Assembly (NCBI RefSeq): GCF_002013915.1
Contig: NZ_MBTF01000034.1
Location: 62,001 to 126,000 of the forward strand
DNA length: 64,000 nucleotides
Source: Mucilaginibacter pedocola
GTDB taxonomy: Bacteria; Bacteroidota; Bacteroidia; Sphingobacteriales; Sphingobacteriaceae
Direction: 5' to 3'
Positions 1-8,324 of this stretch are shown here, piece after piece. Numbering within the stretch: position 1 is the first letter of the stretch; each line of letters begins with the position of its first letter. The notes beneath the pieces were generated by a model, which saw nothing but the letters and a program-made list of their open reading frames with translations, was not told the origin of the DNA and did not search any database. Both the position numbers and the translations under genes were made by a program.

Positions 1-228
1 GATGACTGGGCAACTTTCCGCGTACTTTTCGAGAAAGCATACCCCAGCTTTATATCCGAGCAAAAGCAGCAGTACCCCGGCATTACCCCTGCCGAAATAC
101 GTTTGGTAGTACTTGAAAAACTGGAGCTTACCACCCAGGAGATGGCTAATATGCTGGGTGTATCAAAAAACACCATCCACCAAACCCGCCTGCGTATGCG
201 CAAAAAGCAGGAAAGCGTTACCGCCTGA
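1..228 (+). CDS. C-terminal end of an HTH transcriptional regulator (5' end outside window)
   Basis: An open frame enters from the left edge and stops with TGA at 226-228, giving about 75 residues. The end of the peptide reads as a helix-turn-helix: a segment with TPAEIRLVVLEKL, then TTQEMANMLGVSKNTIHQTR and a basic RLRMRKK tail. This layout is typical of the C-terminal DNA-binding domain of Bacteroidota regulators that fuse TPR or propeller sensor parts to a LuxR/sigma-like HTH. The sensor part lies outside the window, so the signal cannot be named. The next gene starts 140 bases on, after an AT-rich gap, so the two are probably transcribed separately. Confidence 0.75.
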   Translation, partial: DDWATFRVLFEKAYPSFISEQKQQYPGITPAEIRLVVLEKLELTTQEMANMLGVSKNTIHQTRLRMRKKQESVTA

Positions 229-367
229 TATCCGCATTGCCGTACCGTAAAAATACGGTAGTTTAATTAGGGGCAAATCCACTTATTAATTGCTTATTTA
301 ATTACAACTTGTAGAAGTATTATAATAAAGCATTATATTTAGAAAACCCTTAATTACAATTAAAACT

Positions 368-823
368 ATGTCAGAAAAACCCGAAACAAAAGTAGAAGGC
401 ATCGAAGTCAATGTTGATTTAGATCCTGTTGTTCCCACCGTTCATAGCACCATCGTTAAATTGGTACAACAGTACAACGCCTCGGCTCCTGATGACGCCA
501 CATCAGGCTGGGTAAGCCTTAAAGAGATTAACGCCCTTATTGCCGGCAATCCCGACGCAACTGGAATACGTATTTATTTTGGACGACATGATAACGGTGC
601 TGGCTATGGTTACGCAGGTTTAAATACAGCGATATTTGTTGCAACCAAAGACACAATGGATCAAAAGAACCCAACGTACAAATACAGCAAGGACCTTTTG
701 GACCCTACCCTAACCGAAGACCCTGATAACACTACGATTTTCACAAACAGGGGCGATGACCGCATACCATTATGCCCTCCACGTTGCCCAATTGAAAAAA
801 CGGATTACATACATATTCCCTAA
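368..823 (+). CDS. Hypothetical protein, 151 aa
   Basis: I do not recognise this 151-residue protein. It has no signal peptide or membrane segment. The N-terminal third is acidic (EGIEVNVDLDP), the middle has a Gly/Tyr-rich stretch (GRHDNGAGYGYAGL), and the tail has a Cys-Pro motif (PLCPPRCP) that could bind metal, which is a guess. Its stop overlaps the next start (TAATG at 821-825), so it is probably translationally coupled to the membrane protein and the two-component genes that follow. It is the first gene of that operon, after an AT-rich 140-base gap that should hold the promoter. Confidence 0.7.
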   Translation: MSEKPETKVEGIEVNVDLDPVVPTVHSTIVKLVQQYNASAPDDATSGWVSLKEINALIAGNPDATGIRIYFGRHDNGAGYGYAGLNTAIFVATKDTMDQKNPTYKYSKDLLDPTLTEDPDNTTIFTNRGDDRIPLCPPRCPIEKTDYIHIP

Positions 824-1494
824 TGCTATCCGAAGTTATCATCGGCTCCATCCCTATGCTGGTGGCGCTGCTACTCTCGATATTAAAATATAAAAAACTG
901 GAGCCTAAAGTGCTCCGGTTTTTTACCTGGTTGCTGCTGGCATCGTTCCTGATACAGTTGGCTGGCTTTTACTATTCAAAATATACCCATAAAAGCAACC
1001 ACTTTATCTTCAATATTCAAACACTTGTAGTCTATAGCGCCTACATGGGTATTTTTTTCAGCATCCTTCAAAAAAAATGGCTCAAACGCTGTGCTATTGT
1101 GCTGCTTTCGGCATTTGTGCTCATTTATTTTTTCAGGATACTGTTCGCGGGCTCGCTTTTCAAGTTCGATTCGGAAGCCGGAACTATTGGCGAATTAGCA
1201 ACACTTTGCTGCTGTTTGCTGTACCTAAGTGAATTATTAACCGCAGAAGAGCGCATTAATTTTTTTACCATACCCATGTTTTGGATAACTACCGGCATTA
1301 TGGCGGGTGTTATCGGCGATTTCATATACATCGCATTTTTCGATTTTATAGTCGCTAATAACCTCGACCCCAAGGGCGACAAATATGCCCTGCTTGTAGT
1401 TATTTTGAGCTTTATACAATATAGTTTTTTCACCATTGCTTTCATGCCTACTCCCCTATGGATAAAAGCCAAATTATTTCCGCCATTGCCCTAA
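823..1494 (+). CDS. Integral membrane protein, about 7 TM segments
   Basis: A 223-residue hydrophobic protein with about seven predicted membrane helices spread over its length, starting immediately at the N-terminus (IIGSIPMLVALLLSIL). No catalytic motif is visible. It overlaps the upstream gene by one base and the downstream histidine kinase by 37 bases, so it belongs to the same operon. Position beside a kinase that has only one membrane helix and no sensor domain suggests it could be the sensing partner, but this is inference from context only. Family not recognised. Confidence 0.75.
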   Translation: MLSEVIIGSIPMLVALLLSILKYKKLEPKVLRFFTWLLLASFLIQLAGFYYSKYTHKSNHFIFNIQTLVVYSAYMGIFFSILQKKWLKRCAIVLLSAFVLIYFFRILFAGSLFKFDSEAGTIGELATLCCCLLYLSELLTAEERINFFTIPMFWITTGIMAGVIGDFIYIAFFDFIVANNLDPKGDKYALLVVILSFIQYSFFTIAFMPTPLWIKAKLFPPLP

Positions 1495-2240
1495 CCACAC
1501 TGTTGCTTATGGTTTTGATGGCTTTTTTGCTGTTTATGCTTTTTTGGCAACGGCGAAAGAGCAACCGTTATATTAAAGAGAAAGAGATTATGACAGCCAT
1601 GTTTAACGAACAGCTGCTGAGGTCGCAACTGGAGATACAGGAACAAAGCTTCAATGTGATAAGCATGGAGATACACGATAACGTGGGGCAAACCCTCAGC
1701 CTGTTAAACGTGCAGCTCAACATTATCGATCAGCAGGAAAGCCTCGACAGACTGTTGCTTGCCGACGCTAAAGAAAGCGTTAAAAAAGCCATGACCGACC
1801 TGCGCGACATTGCCAAAAGCCTCAACTCCGAACGCATTAAACTGGCAAGCCTGCCCGATATTACCGCGCACGAATCGCAACGCATAAACCAAACCGGCTT
1901 GGTGAAGGTTTCGGTAGCCAACAGCGGCGACGAGCAAGCCCTGCAGGATGGCAAAAAGCTCATCATCTTCCGCATGATACAGGAGTGCCTGCAAAACATT
2001 ATTAAACACTCGGCAGCTACCATGGCAAGCGTAAACTTTGCCTACCAGCCCGACTTTTTGGAAATACAAATAACCGACGACGGAATTGGCTTTAACACCG
2101 ATATGCCTGCCGATGGCGCGGGCTTCGGCATAGGGCTTAAAAATATATTTAAAAGGGCTACTGCCATAAACGGTAATGTACATATAGACAGCCAAGTGAA
2201 CAAAGGGACAACTATTACCATCAGAACACCTTATGCCTGA
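1458..2240 (+). CDS. Membrane-anchored sensor histidine kinase (HisKA_3 / NarL-DesK class)
   Basis: 260 residues. One membrane helix (about 8-29) is followed by a short coiled linker. The dimerisation/phosphoacceptor helix has His73 in the motif MEIHDNVGQTLSLL, the HisKA_3 pattern. A HATPase_c domain follows, with an N-box-like FRMIQECLQNIIKHS and a G-box DDGIGF...GAGFGIGLKNI. There is no periplasmic sensor domain, so the signal probably comes through a partner, perhaps the membrane protein encoded just upstream. The start overlaps that gene by 37 bases, and the end overlaps the response regulator by 8 bases, which indicates tight coupling. It should phosphorylate the response regulator at 2233-2895. 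Confidence 0.9.
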   Translation: MDKSQIISAIALTTLLLMVLMAFLLFMLFWQRRKSNRYIKEKEIMTAMFNEQLLRSQLEIQEQSFNVISMEIHDNVGQTLSLLNVQLNIIDQQESLDRLLLADAKESVKKAMTDLRDIAKSLNSERIKLASLPDITAHESQRINQTGLVKVSVANSGDEQALQDGKKLIIFRMIQECLQNIIKHSAATMASVNFAYQPDFLEIQITDDGIGFNTDMPADGAGFGIGLKNIFKRATAINGNVHIDSQVNKGTTITIRTPYA

Positions 2241-2895
2241 AAATAAACTAAAAATTGCTATTGTTGATGACCATGCGCTTTTCCGTAAAAGCCTTACAGT
2301 ACTCATCAACCTGTTCCCCAATTGCAGCGTGATATTTGATGCCGCCAACGGCGAAGAACTTATTGCTCGCCTAAACCCCGGCACCATGCCCGATATTGTG
2401 CTGATGGATATTAACATGCCCCTAATGGATGGCTACCAAACCACCGCCTGGCTTCGCGATAACCACCCCGCCGTAAACGTAATTGCCCTGAGCACCATGG
2501 ATGCCGAAGCCGCCATTATAAAAATGATACGCGAAGGTGCCCGCGGCTACGTACTAAAAGATGCCGAACCCGCCGAACTGCGCGTTGCCTTTGGCGAGGT
2601 AATGAGCCGCGGCTATTTCTATAACGAGCACATATCACACAAAATACTCCGCTCGGTACACCAGCTTACCGAGCCGCAAAATAAAGTTGGCGTATTTGCC
2701 AAACTAAGCGAGCGCGAAACCGAGTTCCTGAAACTGGCATGTACCGAGCTTACCTACAAAGAAATTGCCGATAAACTGTTTGTAAGCGTGCGCACCGTAG
2801 AGGGCTACCGCGATACCCTCTGCGAAAAGCTTAACCTTAAAACCCGCGTTGGGCTGGCTATGTACGCCGTAAAGAACGGCTTGGTAACTGTATAA
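2233..2895 (+). CDS. LuxR/NarL-family response regulator
   Basis: 220 residues. A receiver domain (about 5-125) has the acidic pocket VDDH at 11-14 and the phosphoacceptor Asp59 in PDIVLMDINMP. A C-terminal LuxR-type HTH (about 155-215) begins LSERETEFLKLACTELTYKE and continues with SVRTVEGYRDTLCEKL. It overlaps the histidine kinase gene by 8 bases, so the pair is a cognate two-component system. It ends the operon: rtcB starts 78 bases later behind its own promoter. Target genes are unknown; rtcB is a possible neighbour target, but its operator also occurs upstream of the distant TROVE gene. Confidence 0.92.
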   Translation: MPENKLKIAIVDDHALFRKSLTVLINLFPNCSVIFDAANGEELIARLNPGTMPDIVLMDINMPLMDGYQTTAWLRDNHPAVNVIALSTMDAEAAIIKMIREGARGYVLKDAEPAELRVAFGEVMSRGYFYNEHISHKILRSVHQLTEPQNKVGVFAKLSERETEFLKLACTELTYKEIADKLFVSVRTVEGYRDTLCEKLNLKTRVGLAMYAVKNGLVTV

Positions 2896-2931
2896 CAATA
2901 TCCGCCTTAAAACTTTTTTATTTTATTTTTT

Positions 2932-2969
2932 ACTGCGCAGAAAGGCTGCGTAGTTCGTATATTCCTTTG
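2932..2969 (+). promoter_or_regulatory. Promoter/operator of rtcB: palindrome plus TTTG box
   Basis: The inverted repeat ACTGCGCA-N7-TGCGTAGT (2932-2954, one mismatch between the arms) is preceded by a T-rich tract beginning AACTTTTTT and followed by TAT and then CTTTGTA, with TTTG at 2966-2969. The same arrangement with the same spacings lies upstream of the TROVE gene (17678-17715). The TTTG resembles the -7 box (TAnnTTTG) of Bacteroidota promoters, one base off. If it is, transcription would begin almost at the ATG (2974), giving a leaderless or near-leaderless mRNA. The palindrome would sit just upstream of the -7 box, as an operator. Confidence 0.6.
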
Positions 2970-2973
2970 TAGT

Positions 2974-4452
2974 ATGAAAGAGGAAACACACGCCAACAAC
3001 ACCGGGCTAAAAGTAAGCAACAACGAGCTGAAAGCCCTGGGTATAAACGATAACGAACTGCTGGCAGCCTTTAGCCGCGTAGCCAATGGCTTATTAAAAC
3101 ACGCCGTAATGGATAAGCCAACCATATTGGCAAACCTTGCCGCGCTGATAGACGACCCTACCCCCTACGCCCTAAAACAGGGCGGTAAGTTTGTAAACCT
3201 TGCCGAAACCGTGATCAATCTGCGTAAGGAAGGCAAATTCGTAAAACAGGAAAACAACGTATTTAAGCTGAAAGAGGATATCGCCACTTTCCCGGTGTTC
3301 GGGCTGGAGCATATTGAAGTTGGCGCGCTGGCGCAGATGAAAACCGCCATACAGTTACCCGTTGCGGTTGCCGGTGCGCTAATGCCCGATGCGCACCAGG
3401 GCTACGGCTTGCCTATTGGCGGCGTGCTGGCTACCACAGCTAATACCATTATCCCCTACGCGGTAGGGGTTGATATTGCCTGCCGAATGTGCCTGAGCAT
3501 TTTTGATATGCCCGCTAATATGATTGACTTTGAAACCAGCCTGCTGAAAAGCCTGCTGCTGAACAATACCCACTTTGGTATTGGCGGTACCAGCGCCACG
3601 CACTTCGACGACTCGTTGTTCGATAGCAAGGCATGGGGCGAAACCAATGTGATACGTAACCTGCGCGATAAAGCCTTTGCGCAGCTGGGTACCAGCGGTA
3701 CAGGCAACCACTTTGTAGAGTGGGGCGAACTTACCCTTGCCGATGGCGCTTTGGAGGGCATACCTGCGGGTAACTACCTCGCGCTGCTTTCGCACTCGGG
3801 GTCGCGCGGGTTTGGGGGTAGCGTGGCAGCGCACTATAGCAAAATAGCTATGGAGAAAACCAAACTACCTGCCGAAGCCAAACACCTGGCGTGGCTCGAC
3901 CTTGATAAGGACGAAGGGCAGGAATACTGGATAGCCATGAACCTTGCCGGCGAATACGCCAGCGCCAACCACCACGAGATACACAACAAAATTGCCCGTG
4001 CGCTGAACCGCCAGCCGGTAATGATGATAGAGAACCACCACAACTTTGCCTGGCAGGAACAACTTGCCGATGGTACGCCTGTAATGGTTCACCGTAAAGG
4101 CGCAACGCCAGCCGGCGAAGGCGTGCTGGGTATTATCCCCGGCAGCATGAGCACCCCGGGCTTTGTAGTGCGCGGTAAAGGCGACGCCGCCAGCATTAAC
4201 TCGGCAAGCCACGGCGCAGGGCGTTTAATGAGCCGAAGCGCAGCCTTTAAAACGCTGGACAAAGCCGCCATTGCCGCCAACCTAATAGAAAAACGCATCA
4301 CCCTAATAGGCAGCGATATGGACGAAGCCCCAATGGCATACAAAAACATCCATACCGTAATGGCAGCCCAGCAGGATCTGGTAGAAGTGCTGGCAACCTT
4401 TAACCCAAGGATAGTAAGGATGGCAGATGCGAAGGAAAAGCCGGAGGATTGA
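2974..4452 (+). CDS. rtcB: RtcB-family 3'-phosphate RNA-splicing ligase
   Basis: 492 residues, full length for the family. RtcB joins RNA 3'-phosphate or 2',3'-cyclic phosphate ends to 5'-OH ends using GTP and Mn2+. Family signatures are all present: MPDAHQGYGLPIGG (138-150), GVDIACRM with metal-ligand Cys170, GTSGTGNHFVEWGE (239-252), SHSGSRGFG (273-281), ENHHNFAWQE (353-362) and SINSASHGAGRLMSR, whose His413 corresponds to the guanylylated histidine. In Salmonella and other bacteria RtcB is linked to the Ro60 homologue Rsr and Y RNAs. Here the TROVE gene is 13 kb away but shares the promoter architecture, which supports a joint RNA repair or processing role. No RtcA or archease gene is in the window. 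The start is chosen because the next ATG is 45 codons in. Confidence 0.95.
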   Translation: MKEETHANNTGLKVSNNELKALGINDNELLAAFSRVANGLLKHAVMDKPTILANLAALIDDPTPYALKQGGKFVNLAETVINLRKEGKFVKQENNVFKLKEDIATFPVFGLEHIEVGALAQMKTAIQLPVAVAGALMPDAHQGYGLPIGGVLATTANTIIPYAVGVDIACRMCLSIFDMPANMIDFETSLLKSLLLNNTHFGIGGTSATHFDDSLFDSKAWGETNVIRNLRDKAFAQLGTSGTGNHFVEWGELTLADGALEGIPAGNYLALLSHSGSRGFGGSVAAHYSKIAMEKTKLPAEAKHLAWLDLDKDEGQEYWIAMNLAGEYASANHHEIHNKIARALNRQPVMMIENHHNFAWQEQLADGTPVMVHRKGATPAGEGVLGIIPGSMSTPGFVVRGKGDAASINSASHGAGRLMSRSAAFKTLDKAAIAANLIEKRITLIGSDMDEAPMAYKNIHTVMAAQQDLVEVLATFNPRIVRMADAKEKPED

Positions 4453-5060
4453 AGCGAAGCCCCCCAGCCCCCGGAAGGGGGAGCAGAACTTTTCAATTCC
4501 CTCCCACGTGGGAGGGCTGCGGCAGGGCATGTGCGCAAAGGCAGGGAGGGGTCGCGGTCGTGATGTTATCGGGTTTGTAATGTTGTAACACTCTATGGTA
4601 TGTGTACACTGGTTACATCTGTTACGCTTCACCACCTTGTCATTGCGAACCGCAGCGGGAAAGATTGTGTGGTGGGGTGGCGTGGCAATCTCAGAGGACA
4701 GGTAGCCACAGTATTGTAACGTGTAACACTCCACAGTATGTGTACACTTGTTACGCGTGTTACACTCACCACCCTGTCATTGCGAGCCGCAGCGGGGAGG
4801 GTTGGTGCAATTAGGCGGCGTGGCAATCTGCGCTTTTGGTTGGGCACGAGTACACCAGGTCTTGCCCTGCGCTGCATACTCTCGCCAGAGGGGAGCTGCA
4901 TACTAGTGCAAGGGAATATGTACACGCGTGGTAGTCGACGATGTGGTATATTTGCAGCCGATTATAGTGTCCAGCAATCTATATTAATATAGAAAATAAA
5001 TTGATATAGATTGTAAATTGCCTAGAAAATATAGAGCATTGTATTTAAATACGTGTTAAT
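4453..5060. repeat. Gene-free stretch built of dispersed intergenic repeats
   Basis: About 610 bases without a convincing gene. It contains the family with the palindromic core CTCCCACGTGGGAGG (about 4500) preceded by CCCCCAGCCCCCGGAAGGGG. Two copies follow of an element with CATTGCGA..CGCAGCGG and CGTGGCAATCT (about 4640-4695 and 4777-4835). Short tracts like GTTACACTCCA and TGTACACTTGTTACGC recur between them. Related copies occur at about 7862-7935, 11500-11820, 17370-17455, 17520-17580, 21190-21262, 21860-21920 and 56690-56880. The last 60 bases before 5063 are AT-rich and could be the promoter of the next gene. Confidence 0.75.
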
Positions 5061-5062
5061 AA

Positions 5063-5551
5063 ATGAAAATAGATTGGAATGCCATATTGAATGGTTCGTT
5101 GGTTTTTTTGATTGTGTTTGTAATCAAAATTTTGTTGGATTTCAATTTGGCAAAGTTTATAGTTAAGTATTTTTTTTGGTTGCCCCTTAGAAATTATTTC
5201 AGGACCAAACCTTTAAAAATAAATGGAAAGTGGGAAGAAAACTGGAGCTTAAATACTTCCGACAATTTTAAGGAGAAAGTTCAAAGACATAGCCACCCCA
5301 CAGTTAAGCAGTTTGATAAGTACTGCTATGCTGAATTTATTGCAAACGGAAAGACTTATGGGGTTTTTGGAAAAGTCGTAAACGATTCGTTCGTGGGTGA
5401 ATGGTTTGATTTGAATGATCCGATTGGATATTTTGGAGCATTTCATCTTCTGATTATCGACGCAACCAAAATGAAAGGGAAATGGATTGGGCATTCTAAA
5501 ACATTGCATGGTATCAGAGAAGGAGATTGGGAATGGCAAAAAAGGAAATAA
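5063..5551 (+). CDS. Hypothetical membrane-anchored protein, 162 aa
   Basis: 162 residues. One or two hydrophobic segments near the N-terminus (about 10-25 and 30-50, GSLVFLIVFVIKILL) are followed by a soluble C-terminal domain of about 110 residues rich in aromatic and charged residues. No known motif is seen. It has lower GC than the surrounding housekeeping genes and lies in a repeat-rich region, which fits accessory DNA. The gene on the other strand (5582-6556) converges on it with a 30-base gap. Function unknown. Confidence 0.65.
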   Translation: MKIDWNAILNGSLVFLIVFVIKILLDFNLAKFIVKYFFWLPLRNYFRTKPLKINGKWEENWSLNTSDNFKEKVQRHSHPTVKQFDKYCYAEFIANGKTYGVFGKVVNDSFVGEWFDLNDPIGYFGAFHLLIIDATKMKGKWIGHSKTLHGIREGDWEWQKRK

Positions 5552-5581
5552 TTATAATTATCTACTTTGGGGGGGAGGATA

Positions 5582-6556
5582 TTATGAGAAAGGATTATTC
5601 AAATCGTGGAAATTACCAATCACAGTATCTGTTAAATTGAAACTATTGTGTTCGGCTCGCATTCTATGGGTAGGGATGTCATTTTGTCTCGCGATAAACT
5701 CAATTTTATCTATAGTTTCAGCTGTAGAAGCGTTATTGTAGTTGTCACCAAAGTTTAATCCTAAGAAAATTCGCGTTGGCATGATTCTTAGCATGCATTC
5801 TTCGTTATAGATCCCTTCTAATTCTTTGTGAATTTCAGAATTTATTTTATCCCACTCTTCTGCATCTCCGCTATTGAAGTTTTTTGACATATGAATTTGA
5901 TTATATATTTGGTAAGAGGAGCTTCCAAACAATCTCATTTTTGGCCTTATCGTTCGGTTAATATATCGCCATTCAACTTCGTACGACCAAGCTTCGTCTT
6001 TTATTAAGGCCAAATAAGTATTGTCCATTTGCCAATTCGCTGTGGGCATTTGCTTAACGTAAAAGCATGGATGAATCTGATCCAAAAAGTCTTCTATATT
6101 AAATTCTAAACACACGGCTTTATGATTACTTGCATAGTGTGCCCACATAAGAGCATTTTTATAATCTGTCGTAAAGCAAGAAATAGCGAAATAGTATGAT
6201 GCTCTTAAATCACTAATTATTGTATAGGGTAGCTGAAATTTCTTGGGGAGTCGCCGCATTAATTCCTTAACGAACAATAATTCTTTGTGACTGGGAGAAA
6301 AATGAGTTTCGCGATTCCATGCTCCAATACTTGATAGGCAATCAAATGGATCATTAAAGTTATCTGGAGGTTGCAGCTTAACGTATTTTGAACTCAAAAT
6401 TTTTAAAGCTGTGTCAATGCCGCAATATTTATACATATGAAACGGCTTTTGTGAAATATCCAGTAACTGGAGTTTAATATTCTTTAAAGCTGTACTATCT
6501 TGCCTGTCTTTTTTAAGCTGTTGGAAATACTGCTCTCTAAGGTTGTTTTGAAGCAT
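5582..6556 (-). CDS. DUF2971 family protein
   Basis: 324 residues, soluble. The segment FHMYKYCGIDTALKILSSKY followed by LQPPDNFNDPFDC is the hallmark of the DUF2971 family (KYR/C...L....LxxxxNDPFD). A later segment with SCFTTDYKNALMWAHYA matches the family's second conserved block (CFS....N.LMWAHYA). The biochemical role of DUF2971 is not established; members are often found in defence-like or accessory neighbourhoods. AT content is high compared with the rtcB region, consistent with horizontal acquisition. It converges with the hypothetical gene at 5063-5551. Confidence 0.8.
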   Translation of the reverse strand: MLQNNLREQYFQQLKKDRQDSTALKNIKLQLLDISQKPFHMYKYCGIDTALKILSSKYVKLQPPDNFNDPFDCLSSIGAWNRETHFSPSHKELLFVKELMRRLPKKFQLPYTIISDLRASYYFAISCFTTDYKNALMWAHYASNHKAVCLEFNIEDFLDQIHPCFYVKQMPTANWQMDNTYLALIKDEAWSYEVEWRYINRTIRPKMRLFGSSSYQIYNQIHMSKNFNSGDAEEWDKINSEIHKELEGIYNEECMLRIMPTRIFLGLNFGDNYNNASTAETIDKIEFIARQNDIPTHRMRAEHNSFNLTDTVIGNFHDLNNPFS

Positions 6557-6684
6557 ATAACTTTTAGATCATCAATGGTGATTAGATTTCTTATTCTGCA
6601 AAATAATCTTTTCTATTGAATTGATGTTAATAATTACTGATGGCAAGTATTCCAACGATAAGGTGAACGAAGAATTCCCCCCCT

Positions 6685-6802
6685 CACTGGTCCAAGTTTA
6701 GCGCAGCGTAACTTACACCTAAAACTTTAAAAGATTTCAGCTTGTCACCGCAAGAAGAATTCTTGCTCTGTTTTAGTCCGACGTTTTAAACTTCAACCAG
6801 GG
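6685..6802 (-). repeat. Dispersed repeat C (inverted copy)
   Basis: The stretch beginning ACTGGTCCAAGTTTAGCGCA and ending CTTCAACCAGGG is the reverse complement of 16861-16980. The two copies share the core GCAAGAAGAATTCTTGC-like palindrome and the TTTAAAGTTTTAGGT segment with scattered differences. No coding sense is seen. The remaining 6557-6900 gap is otherwise AT-rich with no clear gene. Confidence 0.75.
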
Positions 6803-6902
6803 TAGTAGAAAATATGAAGAGGACTCACCCCATAGCTATGTCTATGTATAGCCATGTTTATTTTCCAAACAATAATTGTATATTTGATATATAGTAAAAC
6901 AG

Positions 6903-7076
6903 ATGAGCAATAAAGACATAGAAAAACTGACGGAACTTGCTGCGGCGAGGCTGGAATCGGCGCGTTCGATGTCTAAGAAAGATGCGATACTATCTCTCAA
7001 CGAAGCCGGCATCCTTACCAAAAAAGGAAAATTCACCCAGCCTTATGCGGAGTTGGAAGAGGTTGTTAACAAATAA
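6903..7076 (+). CDS. Small protein, candidate antitoxin (57 aa)
   Basis: ATG at 6903 opens a 57-residue frame (MSNKDIEKLTELAAARLESA at the start, EEVVNK at the end) with a KKDAILSLNEAGILTKKGKF middle segment. It is helical and charged, with no signal peptide. It ends 9 bases before the GTG of a toxin-like gene, an arrangement usual for a type II antitoxin. The segment ALxxLxxAGIxxxxG looks like a short helical DNA-binding or toxin-binding element. Antitoxin function is inferred only from size, order and spacing. Confidence 0.6.
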   Translation: MSNKDIEKLTELAAARLESARSMSKKDAILSLNEAGILTKKGKFTQPYAELEEVVNK

Positions 7077-7085
7077 CCTAACTAC

Positions 7086-7718
7086 GTGTACGACGTTCGA
7101 CCCAATACTATTATTGGTTTCCACGGTGGCGACCTCGACGTGCGGAACAAGCTTATCAATCATCCTAACCAAATAGAAATTAGCACCAAACCTTACGATT
7201 GGCTTGGGCATGGAATGTATTTTTGGGAAAATAACTATACCCGCGCCATGGAATGGGCTGAGGCAAGGGTTATTGACGGCTCGGTTAAAAAACCCGCTGT
7301 AATTGGCGCAATTTTGCAATTGGGGCATTGCTGAGATTTTCTTGACTCGAAATTCACCGGCATTGTTGCTGCCTATTACAATGTTATGGAAGAGGAATAC
7401 GCTATTGCGGGAATGAAGCTGCCTGTGAACATTGACGCTAAAGATGATAAGCACAAAGATAAATTGATCAGGAAGCTTGATTGTTCTGCAATTCAGTTTA
7501 TGCACGAAGCTATTGAAAAGCAGTTTAAGCAAGACATTGTCACCAAAGGTTACAGCGACTATAAAATATTTGATTCTACCCGAGGTGTATTTACAGAAGG
7601 CGGGCCTGCTTTTGCCGGTGCGGGAATCGAACGCAAGAGCCATATTCAAATCTGCATCCGCAATATGAACTGTATTAAAGGCTTTTTTATCCCGCGGGAT
7701 GAAGTTGCTTTTCCATAA
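7086..7718 (+). pseudogene. Toxin-like gene interrupted by an in-frame TGA
   Basis: GTG at 7086 opens a frame of 82 codons that stops at TGA 7332-7334. The same frame continues without shift for 128 more codons to 7718, so a single nonsense codon splits one gene of about 210 residues. The N-terminal part has GFHGGDLDVRNKL and YDWLGHGMYFWENNYTRAMEWA, which resembles the start of small ADP-ribosyltransferase-fold toxins (DUF3990-like: a His-Gly motif, then a Gly-x-Gly-Tyr/Met-Tyr-Phe loop). That resemblance is by eye. The second half has DSTRGVFTEGGPAFAGAGI. Alternatives are readthrough of TGA or a sequencing error. The upstream 57-codon gene would be the antitoxin. Confidence 0.6.
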
Positions 7719-7761
7719 GCGCCGGTAAATTTCTAACAGCGCTACAGCACAAGCCCGCGTC

Positions 7762-7935
7762 ACCTAAACCCGATAGTAGCGGAAAGCCCGCTTCTACCAG
7801 CGGCTTGGAGTGGATAGCGGGGCTATGGGTACATTAATGCTTCTGCCTTTGCTTTACTGAAAACCGCCATGATGAGATTGCCACGCCGCCCTTTCGCACG
7901 TGCCTTTCCCCTCTGCGGCTCGCAATGACATAGTG
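7762..7935 (-). repeat. Dispersed repeat A (inverted) followed by CATTGCGAG-type repeat
   Basis: 7762-7858 is the reverse complement of the 98-base element seen at 16741-16838 and 21273-21370 (core CGCTATCCGCTGCAAGCCGC, then GAAGCGGGCTTTCCGCT). 7862-7935 is an inverted copy of the CATTGCGAG..GTGGCAATCTC element. Both are noncoding intergenic repeats of this genome. Confidence 0.8.
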
Positions 7936-7999
7936 CAGAGGAGTTGCTCAAAACTATCTATAGCTTAGTGAAGGCAAAACGAGAATTTCTCCATTCGTC

Positions 8000-8182
8000 T
8001 CACTTCTCAGTTTTTGCACCATCGTCGCCACCCATGGTCACAATATTAGCCCTGAGAAGCATAATGAATTCCTCAAACGCCTTATGGTTCTTTATACTCT
8101 CCTCATAATTAGTTACAGGTTGCTTGTCGGCTTTTAACTCCTCAAAAGTTTCGTATTTCTTAATTGACTTCAATTCCATCAC
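8000..8182 (-). CDS. Small hypothetical protein, 60 aa
   Basis: A 60-codon frame on the minus strand: lysine- and glutamate-rich, helical, with no signal peptide (KSIKKYETFEELKADKQPV near the start). Composition is protein-like (no low-complexity or repeat matches), and it lies outside the repeats on its left. The protein is too short to assign. The N-terminal KKYETFEELKADK pattern resembles small proteins of toxin-antitoxin or mobile regions, but I cannot name a family. The gap 8183-8324 shows no gene. Confidence 0.45.
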   Translation of the reverse strand: MMELKSIKKYETFEELKADKQPVTNYEESIKNHKAFEEFIMLLRANIVTMGGDDGAKTEK

Positions 8183-8324
8183 CGTCCCATTTTTATAAAG
8201 ATACGTTGATTCAAATTAGTGCGCAAGAATTGCTTTAAAGCCTGTCCGCCACTCCTTTCCGCCAGCCAACTGTGCCCCTACCCGTGGAGAAGGGAAGGAA
8301 GCACAGATTAGGCGGTTTAGCGGT

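Noticed and set aside
4602..4992. Overlapping frames on both strands downstream of rtcB
   Set aside because: They run through dispersed CATTGCGAG-type repeats and do not show protein-like composition.
5063..7718. A complete mobile element or prophage
   Set aside because: No integrase, transposase or attachment repeat is visible; only AT-rich accessory genes and dispersed repeats.
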